A stretch of DNA of 14,434 nt from CAUZEO01 sp963578625 (GCA_963578625.1 CAUZEO010000107.1:1-14434), one strand, 5' to 3'. Counted from the first letter of the stretch, positions 6,827-14,082 are shown. The notes: generated by a model not told the origin, from the letters alone. Translations and numbers: made by a program.

Positions 6827-9520
6827 TTGGTGAGAATCTGTGCTATAGGGCTATACGTGCGTTTGGCGAACTCTATCTTCATCGGAGTGGCCGCAGTTTT
6901 CGGCTGCCTTCATTCATCGTTCGCCGAAGCCAAGCCGATTGAAGTCTCCGTCTACGCCCGGTTCTATTATCCCACGGACCCGGTTCGCCCCACGACACGC
7001 CGGGCCATCGAAATCATGCGGGAAGATCCGGGGATCCGGATTGTTCAGTGGAGCGGGCTGTCACTCCCCATCGGGGGCACCGGGCATCGGCGCAGTTCCG
7101 GTCGCTCCACCATTCTCATGTCCATCGCGGGCAAATCGGCCCCGGATATTATCGAGGCCGGCGTGGGCGGTATCCGCAACGATGTCAAACAAGGCCTTCT
7201 TCATCCCCTGAACGAGTGGATCGGCGAGGATCTTGACGGCAACGGATTGATCGACGACGACGAAACCACCTGGGAAAAGTGGAAGGAAATCCCTTCCATG
7301 ATCCGCCGGGTCGTGACCGTCGACGGAAAGGTCTACGGTATTCCGCAGGCCTACACTCATTACGCCGCCATGATCTACCGCACCGACCTTGTTCGCGCGG
7401 CGGGATTAGATCCGAACGAGCCGCCTCAGACATGGGATGAGTTGATCTACTGGTGCCAACGCCTCACCGATCCCGGCAAACAAGTGCCGGGCGCAGTCGT
7501 CAAGCGCGGCCAATGCGGGATCGTGCTGCTGCCGTATACCTGGACCTGGCTGCCGTGGATACAGACCGCCGGCGGCAGCCCGCTAATGCAGACCAGGACC
7601 AGTCCCACCACCGGCATCGATCACGGATTTTTCCCTGAGCAAGAGGCATTCCTCACCCCGGAGGGAGAGGATTTGTCCACCGTGAAACCCACCTGGCGGG
7701 CGAACTTCGCGTCGCCCGAAGGCCTCGCCGCCGCCGAACTCTTTCACAAGTTGCGCTGGATGCCATGGATCAAGGATCCGGATACCGGCGAACCGATAAG
7801 CCTGACTCCCGAGGATATCGAACAGGGGAAGGTCACGGTCGACGACCGCCCGATTGACTTTACAGAGGAAGAGGTGATCCGCGGCGTAGCCCGCGCAGAA
7901 ACCGGACAGCGTTACAATGGAAAGTGGGAGCTGTTGGGCCGGGGGGAAGTCGCCATGATTACGTGGTCGGTCGGCGATCTCACCGGAACCGGGATCGAGA
8001 CGGGAATCGACGCCGACCTCCTGAGTTGGTTTCCCATTCCGAAACGGCCGGGCGGAACGCGCGGCGTGGTCATCACCGTCAACCTGGCATCCATGGTGGA
8101 AGCGGTTGGCGACCGGCCGGAACATGAACGGGACGCGGTATGGAAAGTAATGACCGGCGTCACCGACGACCGGGTGCTGGATGCCGAGTACGAGCGAAGG
8201 GTACGCGCGGGCCTCGCTCGCTTCGTGAAGCCCATGGATCTGGAACGATTGGGATTCGAAGATTATCTCAGGGACGTACCTGAAGTCATCCGCCGAAACT
8301 ACGAGGAACTGGATTCCGGAGAGGTCACGGGCTTCCATCCGACCTATGCAGGTTCCTGGGGCGGCACCGGCATGGCGCTGAACAACCAGTTCCTGAGTCT
8401 CATGATCTCCGAGACGGGCGCCGACTTCGATTATGTCTCGGCATTAAAGAAAATTGAATTCGAAGCCAACTCCGGGACGATGTTCGGGCGAAGCGAAGAG
8501 GAAATGGCGAAGTACCGCCCCTACGCCCGGGTGGTATTCGCGGTGATCGCCGCACTGGTGATCTTATTCGTGGTTCTGATCGTACGCGCGATGTTCGCCG
8601 ACCGGGAAGGAACCACCCAGGCTGTTTATCGGGGCTGGCTCCCCTGGGCCATGCTTTTGCCGGCGCTCATTCTCGTCGGACTCTGGGGATATTATCCCCT
8701 GTTTCGCGGCCTGGTGATGGCTCTTCAGGACTATCGCATCGCGGGCGAGAGTCCGTTTGTCGGCCTCGACAACTTCATCAACCTGGCTCTCGACAATAGC
8801 TTCTGGGCCAGTATGGGGAGGACCTTCTACTTCGTGGCCCTTAATGTCGTACTGGCATTTCTTTCCCCCATTTTGCTCGCCATTCTTCTGTCCGAAGTAC
8901 CGCAGGGGAAAGTGTTCTTCCGAACGCTCTTCTTTCTACCGCAGGTAACCAGCGGGCTGGTCATCGCGCTCCTGTGGAAACTGATGTACGACCCGACACC
9001 ACAGGGGTTCTTCAACCAGATGGTCGCGATCCTGAACCAGATTCCCTTCGTGGAAATCCCGGTCCAGTCCTGGCTGCAGGATCCCAGGCTGGCCATGATC
9101 TGCTGCGTGATCCCCACCGTTTGGGCCAGCATGGGGATGGCCAGCCTCATCTATCTCGCCGCATTGAAAAGTGTCCCCGAGGAAATCTACGAAGCGGCGG
9201 ACGTGGACGGAGCGGGGATGTTTGGAAAGTTACGGCGCATCACGCTGCCCACCTTGATGCCCCTCATCATCATCAACTTCGTCGGCACCTTCGTAGCCAC
9301 CTTCCAGAACATGGGCAACATCTTCCTCCTCACCTTCGGCGGGCCCGGCGAAGCCACCATGGTAGTCGGCATGCGGATCTGGATCGAAGCCTACAACAAC
9401 CTCCGCTTCAGCGTAGCCACCAGCATGGCCTGGGTATTGGGCGCGGTGTTGATTGCGTTTACCTATTTTCAGATAAGGTTCCTGCGGAGAGTGGAGTTCA
9501 AGCGGGCGGAATGGGACTAG
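6827..9520 (+). CDS. Fused sugar-binding protein / MalF-like ABC permease
   Basis: An 897-codon gene joining two parts that are normally separate. Residues about 11-35 are a signal peptide or anchor (from the internal GTG at 6857: MRLANSIFIGVAAVFGC, then LHSSFAEA). Residues about 38-560 match a family-1 extracellular solute-binding protein, with DGKVYGIPQAYTHYAAMIYR followed by a TWDELIYWCQRLTDP helix. A loop at 135-146 (DLDGNGLIDDDE) fits an EF-hand calcium site. A membrane segment at about 568-589 leads into a MalF-type membrane domain (about 604-897). Its EAA loop (EAADVDGAGMFGKLRRITLP, about 789-808) docks the ATPase in this family. The start is uncertain: TTG 6827 is the longest choice and has no Shine-Dalgarno, while GTG 6857 has a weak GGG 6 nt upstream and gives a cleaner signal peptide. 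It pairs with the MalG-like gene at 9975. The substrate is probably a sugar or oligosaccharide, inferred from the family; it cannot be read from the sequence. Confidence 0.93.
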   Translation: MVRICAIGLYVRLANSIFIGVAAVFGCLHSSFAEAKPIEVSVYARFYYPTDPVRPTTRRAIEIMREDPGIRIVQWSGLSLPIGGTGHRRSSGRSTILMSIAGKSAPDIIEAGVGGIRNDVKQGLLHPLNEWIGEDLDGNGLIDDDETTWEKWKEIPSMIRRVVTVDGKVYGIPQAYTHYAAMIYRTDLVRAAGLDPNEPPQTWDELIYWCQRLTDPGKQVPGAVVKRGQCGIVLLPYTWTWLPWIQTAGGSPLMQTRTSPTTGIDHGFFPEQEAFLTPEGEDLSTVKPTWRANFASPEGLAAAELFHKLRWMPWIKDPDTGEPISLTPEDIEQGKVTVDDRPIDFTEEEVIRGVARAETGQRYNGKWELLGRGEVAMITWSVGDLTGTGIETGIDADLLSWFPIPKRPGGTRGVVITVNLASMVEAVGDRPEHERDAVWKVMTGVTDDRVLDAEYERRVRAGLARFVKPMDLERLGFEDYLRDVPEVIRRNYEELDSGEVTGFHPTYAGSWGGTGMALNNQFLSLMISETGADFDYVSALKKIEFEANSGTMFGRSEEEMAKYRPYARVVFAVIAALVILFVVLIVRAMFADREGTTQAVYRGWLPWAMLLPALILVGLWGYYPLFRGLVMALQDYRIAGESPFVGLDNFINLALDNSFWASMGRTFYFVALNVVLAFLSPILLAILLSEVPQGKVFFRTLFFLPQVTSGLVIALLWKLMYDPTPQGFFNQMVAILNQIPFVEIPVQSWLQDPRLAMICCVIPTVWASMGMASLIYLAALKSVPEEIYEAADVDGAGMFGKLRRITLPTLMPLIIINFVGTFVATFQNMGNIFLLTFGGPGEATMVVGMRIWIEAYNNLRFSVATSMAWVLGAVLIAFTYFQIRFLRRVEFKRAEWD

Positions 9521-9545
9521 GGCATTTTTGATTTTGAATCTGTTA
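9519..9545 (-). repeat. AT-rich dispersed repeat, copy R1
   Basis: Starts at the stop codon of the fused importer gene. Read on the minus strand it would encode NNRFKIKN, the same pattern as copies R2-R5 (NSKSKIRN, QSKIRNKKSE, YEIKNRKS, SQIPNIKFQIPNS). It belongs to the family of short AAATC-rich elements seen between genes in PVC-like genomes. Confidence 0.5.
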
Positions 9546-9581
9546 TTGGGCAAGCCAAGAACTTTCGAGGAGAGACGAACG

Positions 9582-9969
9582 ATGACTGAAGATGAGCTTA
9601 AGAAACGGACGAAAGAATTTGGGAAACGTGGGTTGAAGTTGATTGAGGAACTTCCGAATACGATTGCCGGGCGGATTGTGGCGAATCAGTTTGGGCGGTC
9701 AGTTACCTCGGTCGGCGCGAACTATCGCGCCGCATGTCGGGCGCGATCGAAAGCGGATTTCAACTCCAAACCGGGAATCGTCGAAAAAAAGCCGCCGAAA
9801 GCGCTTTCTGGCTTGAGACCATTATCGAACGAAAATGCTGGATCCGCGGCGAGTAAAACCCCTCCTGAAAGAAGCGAATAAACTCACAGCGATCATGACA
9901 AGCTCAAGAAAGACTGTTGGACGGAACATCAGCAAGAAGGCAACGACTTCCAGTAGCAATCAAAAGTAA
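9582..9969 (+). pseudogene. Frameshifted S23-type four-helix-bundle protein
   Basis: ATG 9582 has GAGGAG (9567-9572) 9 nt upstream and begins MTEDELKKRTKEFGKR. The family signature follows (AGRIVANQFGRSVTSVGANY, then RAACRARSKADF). After the A7 run at 9784-9790 the expected helix SAFWLETIIER is in another frame. After the A4 run at 9832-9835 the frame changes again to MLDPRRVKPLLKEANKLTAI and a serine/lysine tail ending at TAA 9967-9969. One base missing at each run explains both shifts. Intact members are about 120-130 residues and relate to proteins encoded in 23S rRNA intervening sequences; their function is poorly known. As written, translation would stop at 9881 with an altered C-terminus. 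The gene lies between the two permease genes and ends 5 nt before the second, so it looks inserted into the operon. Either a true pseudogene or two homopolymer sequencing errors. Confidence 0.8.
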
Positions 9970-9974
9970 TCCCA

Positions 9975-12164
9975 ATGCCCATCCTCGCCAACATAGGTAA
10001 AAAAACCCTCCGTGGCCGCTTCGCCGTTGTCACCATCTATGCCCTCCTCTCTCTCATGGGCGTCACCATGGTGGTGCCGTTTCTTATTACGGTCTCGGGA
10101 TCGGTTACCAATGATTTTGATTACGACCGGTTCGATGCGGTGCCCCGGTACCTGTGGTCGAAGACCGACCGCTTTGCCAAGGGATTGGTTCTCTTTTTTA
10201 ATGTCTATCACGACTGGCCCGACCAGATGCGGGCCCGGTTCCGGACCATGCCGGAACATTGGTCCACCTGGGCAAACGCGGGTCAGGACGATCCCGGTGT
10301 GCAGGCCTTGGTCGAACCCTACCTCAATCCCTCGAAAGAGGAGCTGGAGCAGTGGAAGATCATTGCCGCCGATTACGCCGAGTTTGCGCACCACTATCCG
10401 GTTGAAGACATGCTGCCGGCAATGCGTGACGTGGAGGCGACGCCCCTGCTCCTGGAAAAATACAAAACGCTTTGGTTGCGGAACAATCCGGCGGAGGCAA
10501 AGCGGATTTCGAACCGAAAGCTGGAAGCCAAGGCGCTCAAGCTACTGGAGGAGACCTGGGGGATGCCGCTCGAGTCAGTCTATGGCATTGAGTTTGAGAT
10601 GATCGAAGGACGACTCCCCTATTGGCAGCAGTCGTGGGTTCCGCAGGAGACTCCGAAGTATCGCGATTACGAATGGTTGACGCGCGCCCTTCGGAATGGG
10701 TATGCCCAACCCGGCGTACGAAAATCATGGTTGAAGTTCCTGCGGCGCAACGACGTGAAGATCGAGCAGGAACGCGATGTTTTTCCAATCGATCTGCAGA
10801 CCGATCCAGCGATCCGCGAACTCTGGCTGACGTTTAAGAAAGAGCACGCGCCCGCCGGCCGGAGCAATCCCCTGGCGATGCGGGTGGTCTGGCGCAAGTA
10901 CCTTCAAAGCGAAGAGGTCTCCGAACTTCTTGCAGTCCCCCTCGGAGAACAGTTCGACATTGACCTCTACAATCAAATCGCGGGCACCAGCTATCCGTCG
11001 ATGTTCGATACCCCCTTTCCCCCGCCCGCGGACGCGCCGAAGGCTCTTCGAGATCTGTGGATCCGATTCGTCGAAACCCGGTATCCGTTGCGGCTGACGT
11101 CCCTGTCGGTTACCCCGGAACTGCGACAAAAATACACGGCATTTTTGCGGGAGCGCTTTAAGACAACGGGCAATGCAAACCGAATGCTGGGAATGGGCAT
11201 CGAGTCCTGGGAGAGTATTTCGCTGCACTCGTCGTCTTCCGATTATCGGGACCAGGACGCATTGAAGGACGTGTGGTTTGATTTCGTGAAATCAGTCCCT
11301 TTCGAGGAACGAAGGATCACGTCATCCGAGCAGGTGTATCAGGAACTGCTGCTCTACCGGTACGGTGACATTGAAGAAATCAACCGGACCTACGCCTGGA
11401 ATTTGAAGCGCATTGAGGAGGCGTTTCCGCCCTTCGACATCGCCTACGCGGTTACCTATTTCCAAAACGACACCGCGTTCGCGTGGGCGCCGGCCCGGCA
11501 GAATTATTCGGGGGTCGTCACCTTCCTCACGAAACGCGGCCGCGCCATCATGGTCACCGGGCTGCTGGTGGCGCTGGCAATCCTGGCCACGCTCACCGTC
11601 AATCCCCTCGCCGCCTATGGCCTGTCGCGATTCGCGGTGCGCGGGAAGGACAAGATTATTCTCTTCTTCCTGGCCACCATGGCGTTCCCGGCAATGGTGA
11701 GCGCGATTCCCGCCTACCTGCTGATGCGCGACTTGAATTTGCTCAACACTTTTTTCGCGCTGGTCCTTCCCTCAGCTGCAAACGGAATGGCGATTTTCAT
11801 TCTCAAAGGGTTTTTCGACAGCCTGCCGCACGAGTTGTATGACGCGGCAACCATCGACGGCGCGGGTGAACTGCAAATCTTCGCGCAAATCACCATGCCG
11901 ATGATGAAGCCGATTCTCGCCATTCAATCGCTCTCGGCGTTTCTGTGGGCCTACAACAGCTGGGAGTGGGCCTTGATTATTTGCCAGAAAAAGAGCATGT
12001 GGACCATGGCGGTCTGGATGTACCAGGCGGACAGTTCCTGGTGGGCGGATATGCCCTGGCTGGCGACCGCCGGCTACGTGGTGATCTCGATCCCAACCCT
12101 CCTCATCTTCCTCTTCTGCCAGAAGATCATCTTACGAGGAATCATCATTCCATCGATGAAATGA
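9975..12164 (+). CDS. MalG-like ABC permease with giant extracytoplasmic insertion
   Basis: A 729-codon inner-membrane permease, against about 280-300 residues for usual MalG/carbohydrate permeases. Residues about 15-38 form the first membrane segment (VVTIYALLSLMGVTMVVPFL). Residues about 45-510 are a hydrophilic insertion rich in Trp, Tyr and charged residues, placed outside the cytoplasm if topology is as in MalG. The remaining segments follow from about 518 (IMVTGLLVALAILATLTVNP). The EAA loop DAATIDGAGELQIFAQITMP (about 623-642) shows that the ATPase-coupling site is kept. Three degenerate repeats in the insertion start at residues 279, 357 and 429, each with an A(I/L)(R/K)(E/D)(L/V)WxxF core. 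The parts resembling YGDIEEINRTYAWN recall a motif in GH42-like enzymes, a loose resemblance only. ATG 9975 has no clear Shine-Dalgarno and begins 5 nt after the broken S23 gene, so expression may depend on read-through from upstream. It is the second permease subunit for the fused gene at 6827. Confidence 0.92.
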   Translation: MPILANIGKKTLRGRFAVVTIYALLSLMGVTMVVPFLITVSGSVTNDFDYDRFDAVPRYLWSKTDRFAKGLVLFFNVYHDWPDQMRARFRTMPEHWSTWANAGQDDPGVQALVEPYLNPSKEELEQWKIIAADYAEFAHHYPVEDMLPAMRDVEATPLLLEKYKTLWLRNNPAEAKRISNRKLEAKALKLLEETWGMPLESVYGIEFEMIEGRLPYWQQSWVPQETPKYRDYEWLTRALRNGYAQPGVRKSWLKFLRRNDVKIEQERDVFPIDLQTDPAIRELWLTFKKEHAPAGRSNPLAMRVVWRKYLQSEEVSELLAVPLGEQFDIDLYNQIAGTSYPSMFDTPFPPPADAPKALRDLWIRFVETRYPLRLTSLSVTPELRQKYTAFLRERFKTTGNANRMLGMGIESWESISLHSSSSDYRDQDALKDVWFDFVKSVPFEERRITSSEQVYQELLLYRYGDIEEINRTYAWNLKRIEEAFPPFDIAYAVTYFQNDTAFAWAPARQNYSGVVTFLTKRGRAIMVTGLLVALAILATLTVNPLAAYGLSRFAVRGKDKIILFFLATMAFPAMVSAIPAYLLMRDLNLLNTFFALVLPSAANGMAIFILKGFFDSLPHELYDAATIDGAGELQIFAQITMPMMKPILAIQSLSAFLWAYNSWEWALIICQKKSMWTMAVWMYQADSSWWADMPWLATAGYVVISIPTLLIFLFCQKIILRGIIIPSMK

Positions 12165-12204
12165 AGGGATTTTCAACCGCGAAATTCGTGAGTACAAACC
12201 CGTT

Positions 12205-12230
12205 CAATTCGAAATCCAAAATCCGAAATC
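12205..12230 (+). repeat. AT-rich dispersed repeat, copy R2
   Basis: Between the convergent ends of the MalG-like gene (12164) and the minus-strand gene ending at 12229. It is three tandem AAATC-type words (GAAATCC, AAAATCC, GAAATC) and would encode NSKSKIRN on the plus strand. No GC-rich terminator hairpin is visible in the 64-bp gap. Confidence 0.55.
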
Positions 12231-12879
12231 ACATATCCCCCGCCGTCTCGGACGTGACCATTTCGTATTGTGCCTCGTACGGGTCCGCATACCCGGTCTC
12301 AGGCAATTCGTCTTCGTCCTCATCCTCCTGCCGGGGAAGGATCGCCATGGCCACGAGACCGCTTTCCAGAAGTTCCCAGGTCGCTTGATGAGCGATTGGG
12401 CTGGCGATGAGTAATGGCGGGCCGGCAGCTTCGGGCACTTCCTCCTCTTCCGGAATCACCGGGGGGCCCACAAACGAGATGATCGCATCGGCCCCGGCGT
12501 GCTCGGAGGCGAATTGCAAATACTCAGCTATCGGAAGTGTGCCGGTGTAGGCGGCCTGGGGATTCGAAAACAACGGCCCCGCGGAGATCTCCTTCTTCCC
12601 GAGAATCCTGTACTTGTACCGCTTGAGCTGTTCCTCGAGGACATATTGGTCCTTGCCGTAGATGCTGGCCGCCGACTCGTCGAAAAAAATCAGGGCCACA
12701 CGTTTCCCCGGGCCCAGAAATTCGTGAATGTATTTCGCGGCAATTCCTCCCGGCCCTCCAATGTTTTCCACATCGATATCGCTCTCCACCGGTTTGCAGG
12801 TACGAATCATCTTGCCCGCCGCCAGGAGAATTGCGACTGCCGCGACCAGACCGATCAAATGACTTTTGGAAAACGCCAA
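12229..12879 (-). CDS. Membrane-anchored protein of unknown function
   Basis: A 216-codon gene starting at TTG 12879-12877, supported by AAGG (12890-12887) 7 nt upstream. Residues 7-22 (HLIGLVAAVAILLAAG) are an uncleaved-looking signal anchor; the rest would face outward. The body shows hydrophobic strands between helices (KRVALIFFDESAASIYGKDQ, GADAIISFVGPP, PPLLIASPIA), suggesting an alpha/beta fold. Two acidic patches occur at IPEEEEVPE and RQEDEDEDELPE. I do not recognise a family. It lies 148 nt downstream of the pseudopilin on the same strand, so co-transcription is possible although AT-rich repeats fill the gap. It converges on the importer operon. Confidence 0.75.
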   Translation of the reverse strand: MAFSKSHLIGLVAAVAILLAAGKMIRTCKPVESDIDVENIGGPGGIAAKYIHEFLGPGKRVALIFFDESAASIYGKDQYVLEEQLKRYKYRILGKKEISAGPLFSNPQAAYTGTLPIAEYLQFASEHAGADAIISFVGPPVIPEEEEVPEAAGPPLLIASPIAHQATWELLESGLVAMAILPRQEDEDEDELPETGYADPYEAQYEMVTSETAGDM

Positions 12880-12910
12880 TGGGAAACCTTACTCTGCACA
12901 ACAACAACGA

Positions 12911-12954
12911 TTCATTTCTGATTTTTTATTTCTAATTTTCGATTGCTCATTCTC
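12911..12954 (-). repeat. AT-rich dispersed repeat, copy R3
   Basis: In the gap between the pseudopilin and the membrane-anchored protein. On the minus strand it would encode EQSKIRNKKSEMN. It is oriented opposite to R4, and the cores (about 12919-12942 and 12995-13018) are complementary with few mismatches, so the RNA could fold into a long AT-rich stem. Confidence 0.55.
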
Positions 12955-12993
12955 ACCCTGCATGAACCAACGATCTCCGCGGCGGCGCCCCAA

Positions 12994-13025
12994 GCAAAAA
13001 TACGAAATCAAAAATCGGAAATCCC
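12994..13025 (+). repeat. AT-rich dispersed repeat, copy R4
   Basis: Plus-strand partner of R3, with words ACGAAATC, AAAAATC and GGAAATCC; it would encode KYEIKNRKS. It ends 2 bp from the stop codon of the pseudopilin gene at 13028. Confidence 0.55.
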
Positions 13026-13027
13026 CT

Positions 13028-13870
13028 TCACTGGTTGTCGGTAATGCATTCCGAACGCCCGCGACGGTGGTCGAGCAGATCACGAATGGGCCGGGCTTCC
13101 ACATGGCCGTCGAAGAAGAGAGAGCTTACCAGGCCGCCGATGTGACGCGCCATGGGAACAGGCGGGTGCGGAGCGGTGCTGCTCGGATACGAGGGCCAAC
13201 TCGAACTGCCCGGGAAAATGACATCCCCGAAACCGGGATTGTTGTACATCGGGGCCCACTCTTCCGGCGGAAGACTGTACCGTTCGCGGACGTAGCCGGC
13301 GTCGGCATGGCTCAGGGTCGCATGTGGAATCGTGATGGCATCCTCCGGTTGCCGGTAATTCTTTTTCAACCGGCCCCGCATGTCGATAAACATCCCGCCA
13401 TCGCCTGAACCGGTAACCACCTGGTGGTTATATCCATAGGCGTTCGTGGTCCACTTCTTCCAGTATGGCGGGATTTCCGGGCACTGGAAGATCACCGCCC
13501 CGTCCCACATCTGCTCCAGGTCGTCTCCGAGATAAAAGCCGACGAGGTGAAACCAGACGTTGTACGGTTCATCGGGCCGACCAAAGAAGGGCTTGGTTGA
13601 CGTGCCCTGCAACGGCGGAAACTGCTGGAGCGGCGGCAGCAATCCATCATTGGCATTCGCGTACATTCGCATGCCAAGCCCGATCTGGTGCTGGTTCGAG
13701 GCGCAATAGGCCAGGAGCCCGCGCCGTTTCGCATCCCGGACAGCAGGCAGAAGGAGGGAGGCTAGGATGGCGATGATGGCCACCACCACGAGTAGTTCGA
13801 TGAGGGTGAAGGCGGAAGGGGAATTCGGAATTTGGAATTTAATATTTGGGATTTGGGATCTTCTTTTCAT
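13028..13870 (-). CDS. Prepilin-type pseudopilin with type II secretion-like N-terminus
   Basis: A 280-residue protein from ATG 13870; a TTG at 13876 would add two residues and neither has a clear Shine-Dalgarno. Residues 1-20 are the leader. The cleavage and methylation motif follows as A20|FTLIELLVVVAIIAILASL, with Glu at mature position 5 and one hydrophobic helix. The globular part has YCASNQHQIGLGMRMYANAN and PPYWKKWTTNAYGYNH, as in the large PVC families of DUF1559-like pseudopilins. Near the C-terminus ARHIGGLVSSLFFDGHVEA is the usual H-X9-DG motif with one extra residue (H-X10-DG). A prepilin peptidase would process it at the inner membrane, and it would probably join a pseudopilus or a surface structure. 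The leader is partly made of the dispersed repeat R5 (residues 4-17). Confidence 0.93.
   Translation of the reverse strand: MKRRSQIPNIKFQIPNSPSAFTLIELLVVVAIIAILASLLLPAVRDAKRRGLLAYCASNQHQIGLGMRMYANANDGLLPPLQQFPPLQGTSTKPFFGRPDEPYNVWFHLVGFYLGDDLEQMWDGAVIFQCPEIPPYWKKWTTNAYGYNHQVVTGSGDGGMFIDMRGRLKKNYRQPEDAITIPHATLSHADAGYVRERYSLPPEEWAPMYNNPGFGDVIFPGSSSWPSYPSSTAPHPPVPMARHIGGLVSSLFFDGHVEARPIRDLLDHRRGRSECITDNQ
13821..13861 (-). repeat. AT-rich dispersed repeat, copy R5, inside the pseudopilin leader
   Basis: Tandem words of the form CCAAAT(C/T)CC on the minus strand encode SQIPNIKFQIPNS, in frame, just before the prepilin cleavage site. The other four copies are intergenic. Confidence 0.55.
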
Positions 13871-13944
13871 GTCCAATAAGGCTTGCCAGCCTCGTCTATG
13901 CCAAATTATTGAAATCCACTTGAATTTTCAAAGTAATACGTCCG

Positions 13945-13961
13945 GAATTCAGACTGAATTC
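13945..13961. promoter_or_regulatory. Perfect 17-bp palindrome, candidate operator
   Basis: GAATTCAG-A-CTGAATTC has two 8-bp arms with a 1-bp centre. It lies 75 bp before the pseudopilin start and 92 bp before the -35 box of the plus-strand promoter, so it could bind a dimeric regulator acting on either gene. No regulator gene is present in the window. The palindrome is certain; the function is inferred. Confidence 0.4.
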
Positions 13962-14052
13962 TCAACCCTGAAAGTCAGGAAAGTGACGCTCAATGTATCC
14001 CCCAAGGCACCAGTTGGCGAGAGAAAGCTGAGTAAAATTATTGCAAAAAACA

Positions 14053-14082
14053 TTGGCTTTCAGGCACTTCGGGAACTATAAT
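14053..14082 (+). promoter_or_regulatory. Sigma-70-type promoter of the gene at 14170
   Basis: TTGGCT (14053-14058) and a perfect TATAAT (14077-14082) are separated by 18 bp. Transcription would begin near 14089 and leave a leader of about 80 nt. Confidence 0.5.

Noticed and set aside
6890..6910. Lipobox (VFGC) in the signal peptide of the fused importer
   Set aside because: Phe at the -2 position is unusual for a lipobox, and the protein is already held in the membrane by its permease half. A type I site after SSFAEA fits as well.
7583..8338. 251-codon minus-strand frame
   Set aside because: Antisense to the solute-binding domain of the fused importer, with no recognisable motif and no ribosome-binding site.
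12205..13025. AT-rich repeats as a CRISPR array
   Set aside because: Copies are imperfect, in both orientations, not evenly spaced, and have no unique spacers or cas genes nearby.
13888..13903. Sigma-54-like GG/GC element (TGGCA and GGC with correct spacing) before the pseudopilin gene
   Set aside because: The -12 half is AGGC rather than TTGC, and the transcription start would fall within about 7 nt of the ATG, leaving no room for a leader. Too weak to call.
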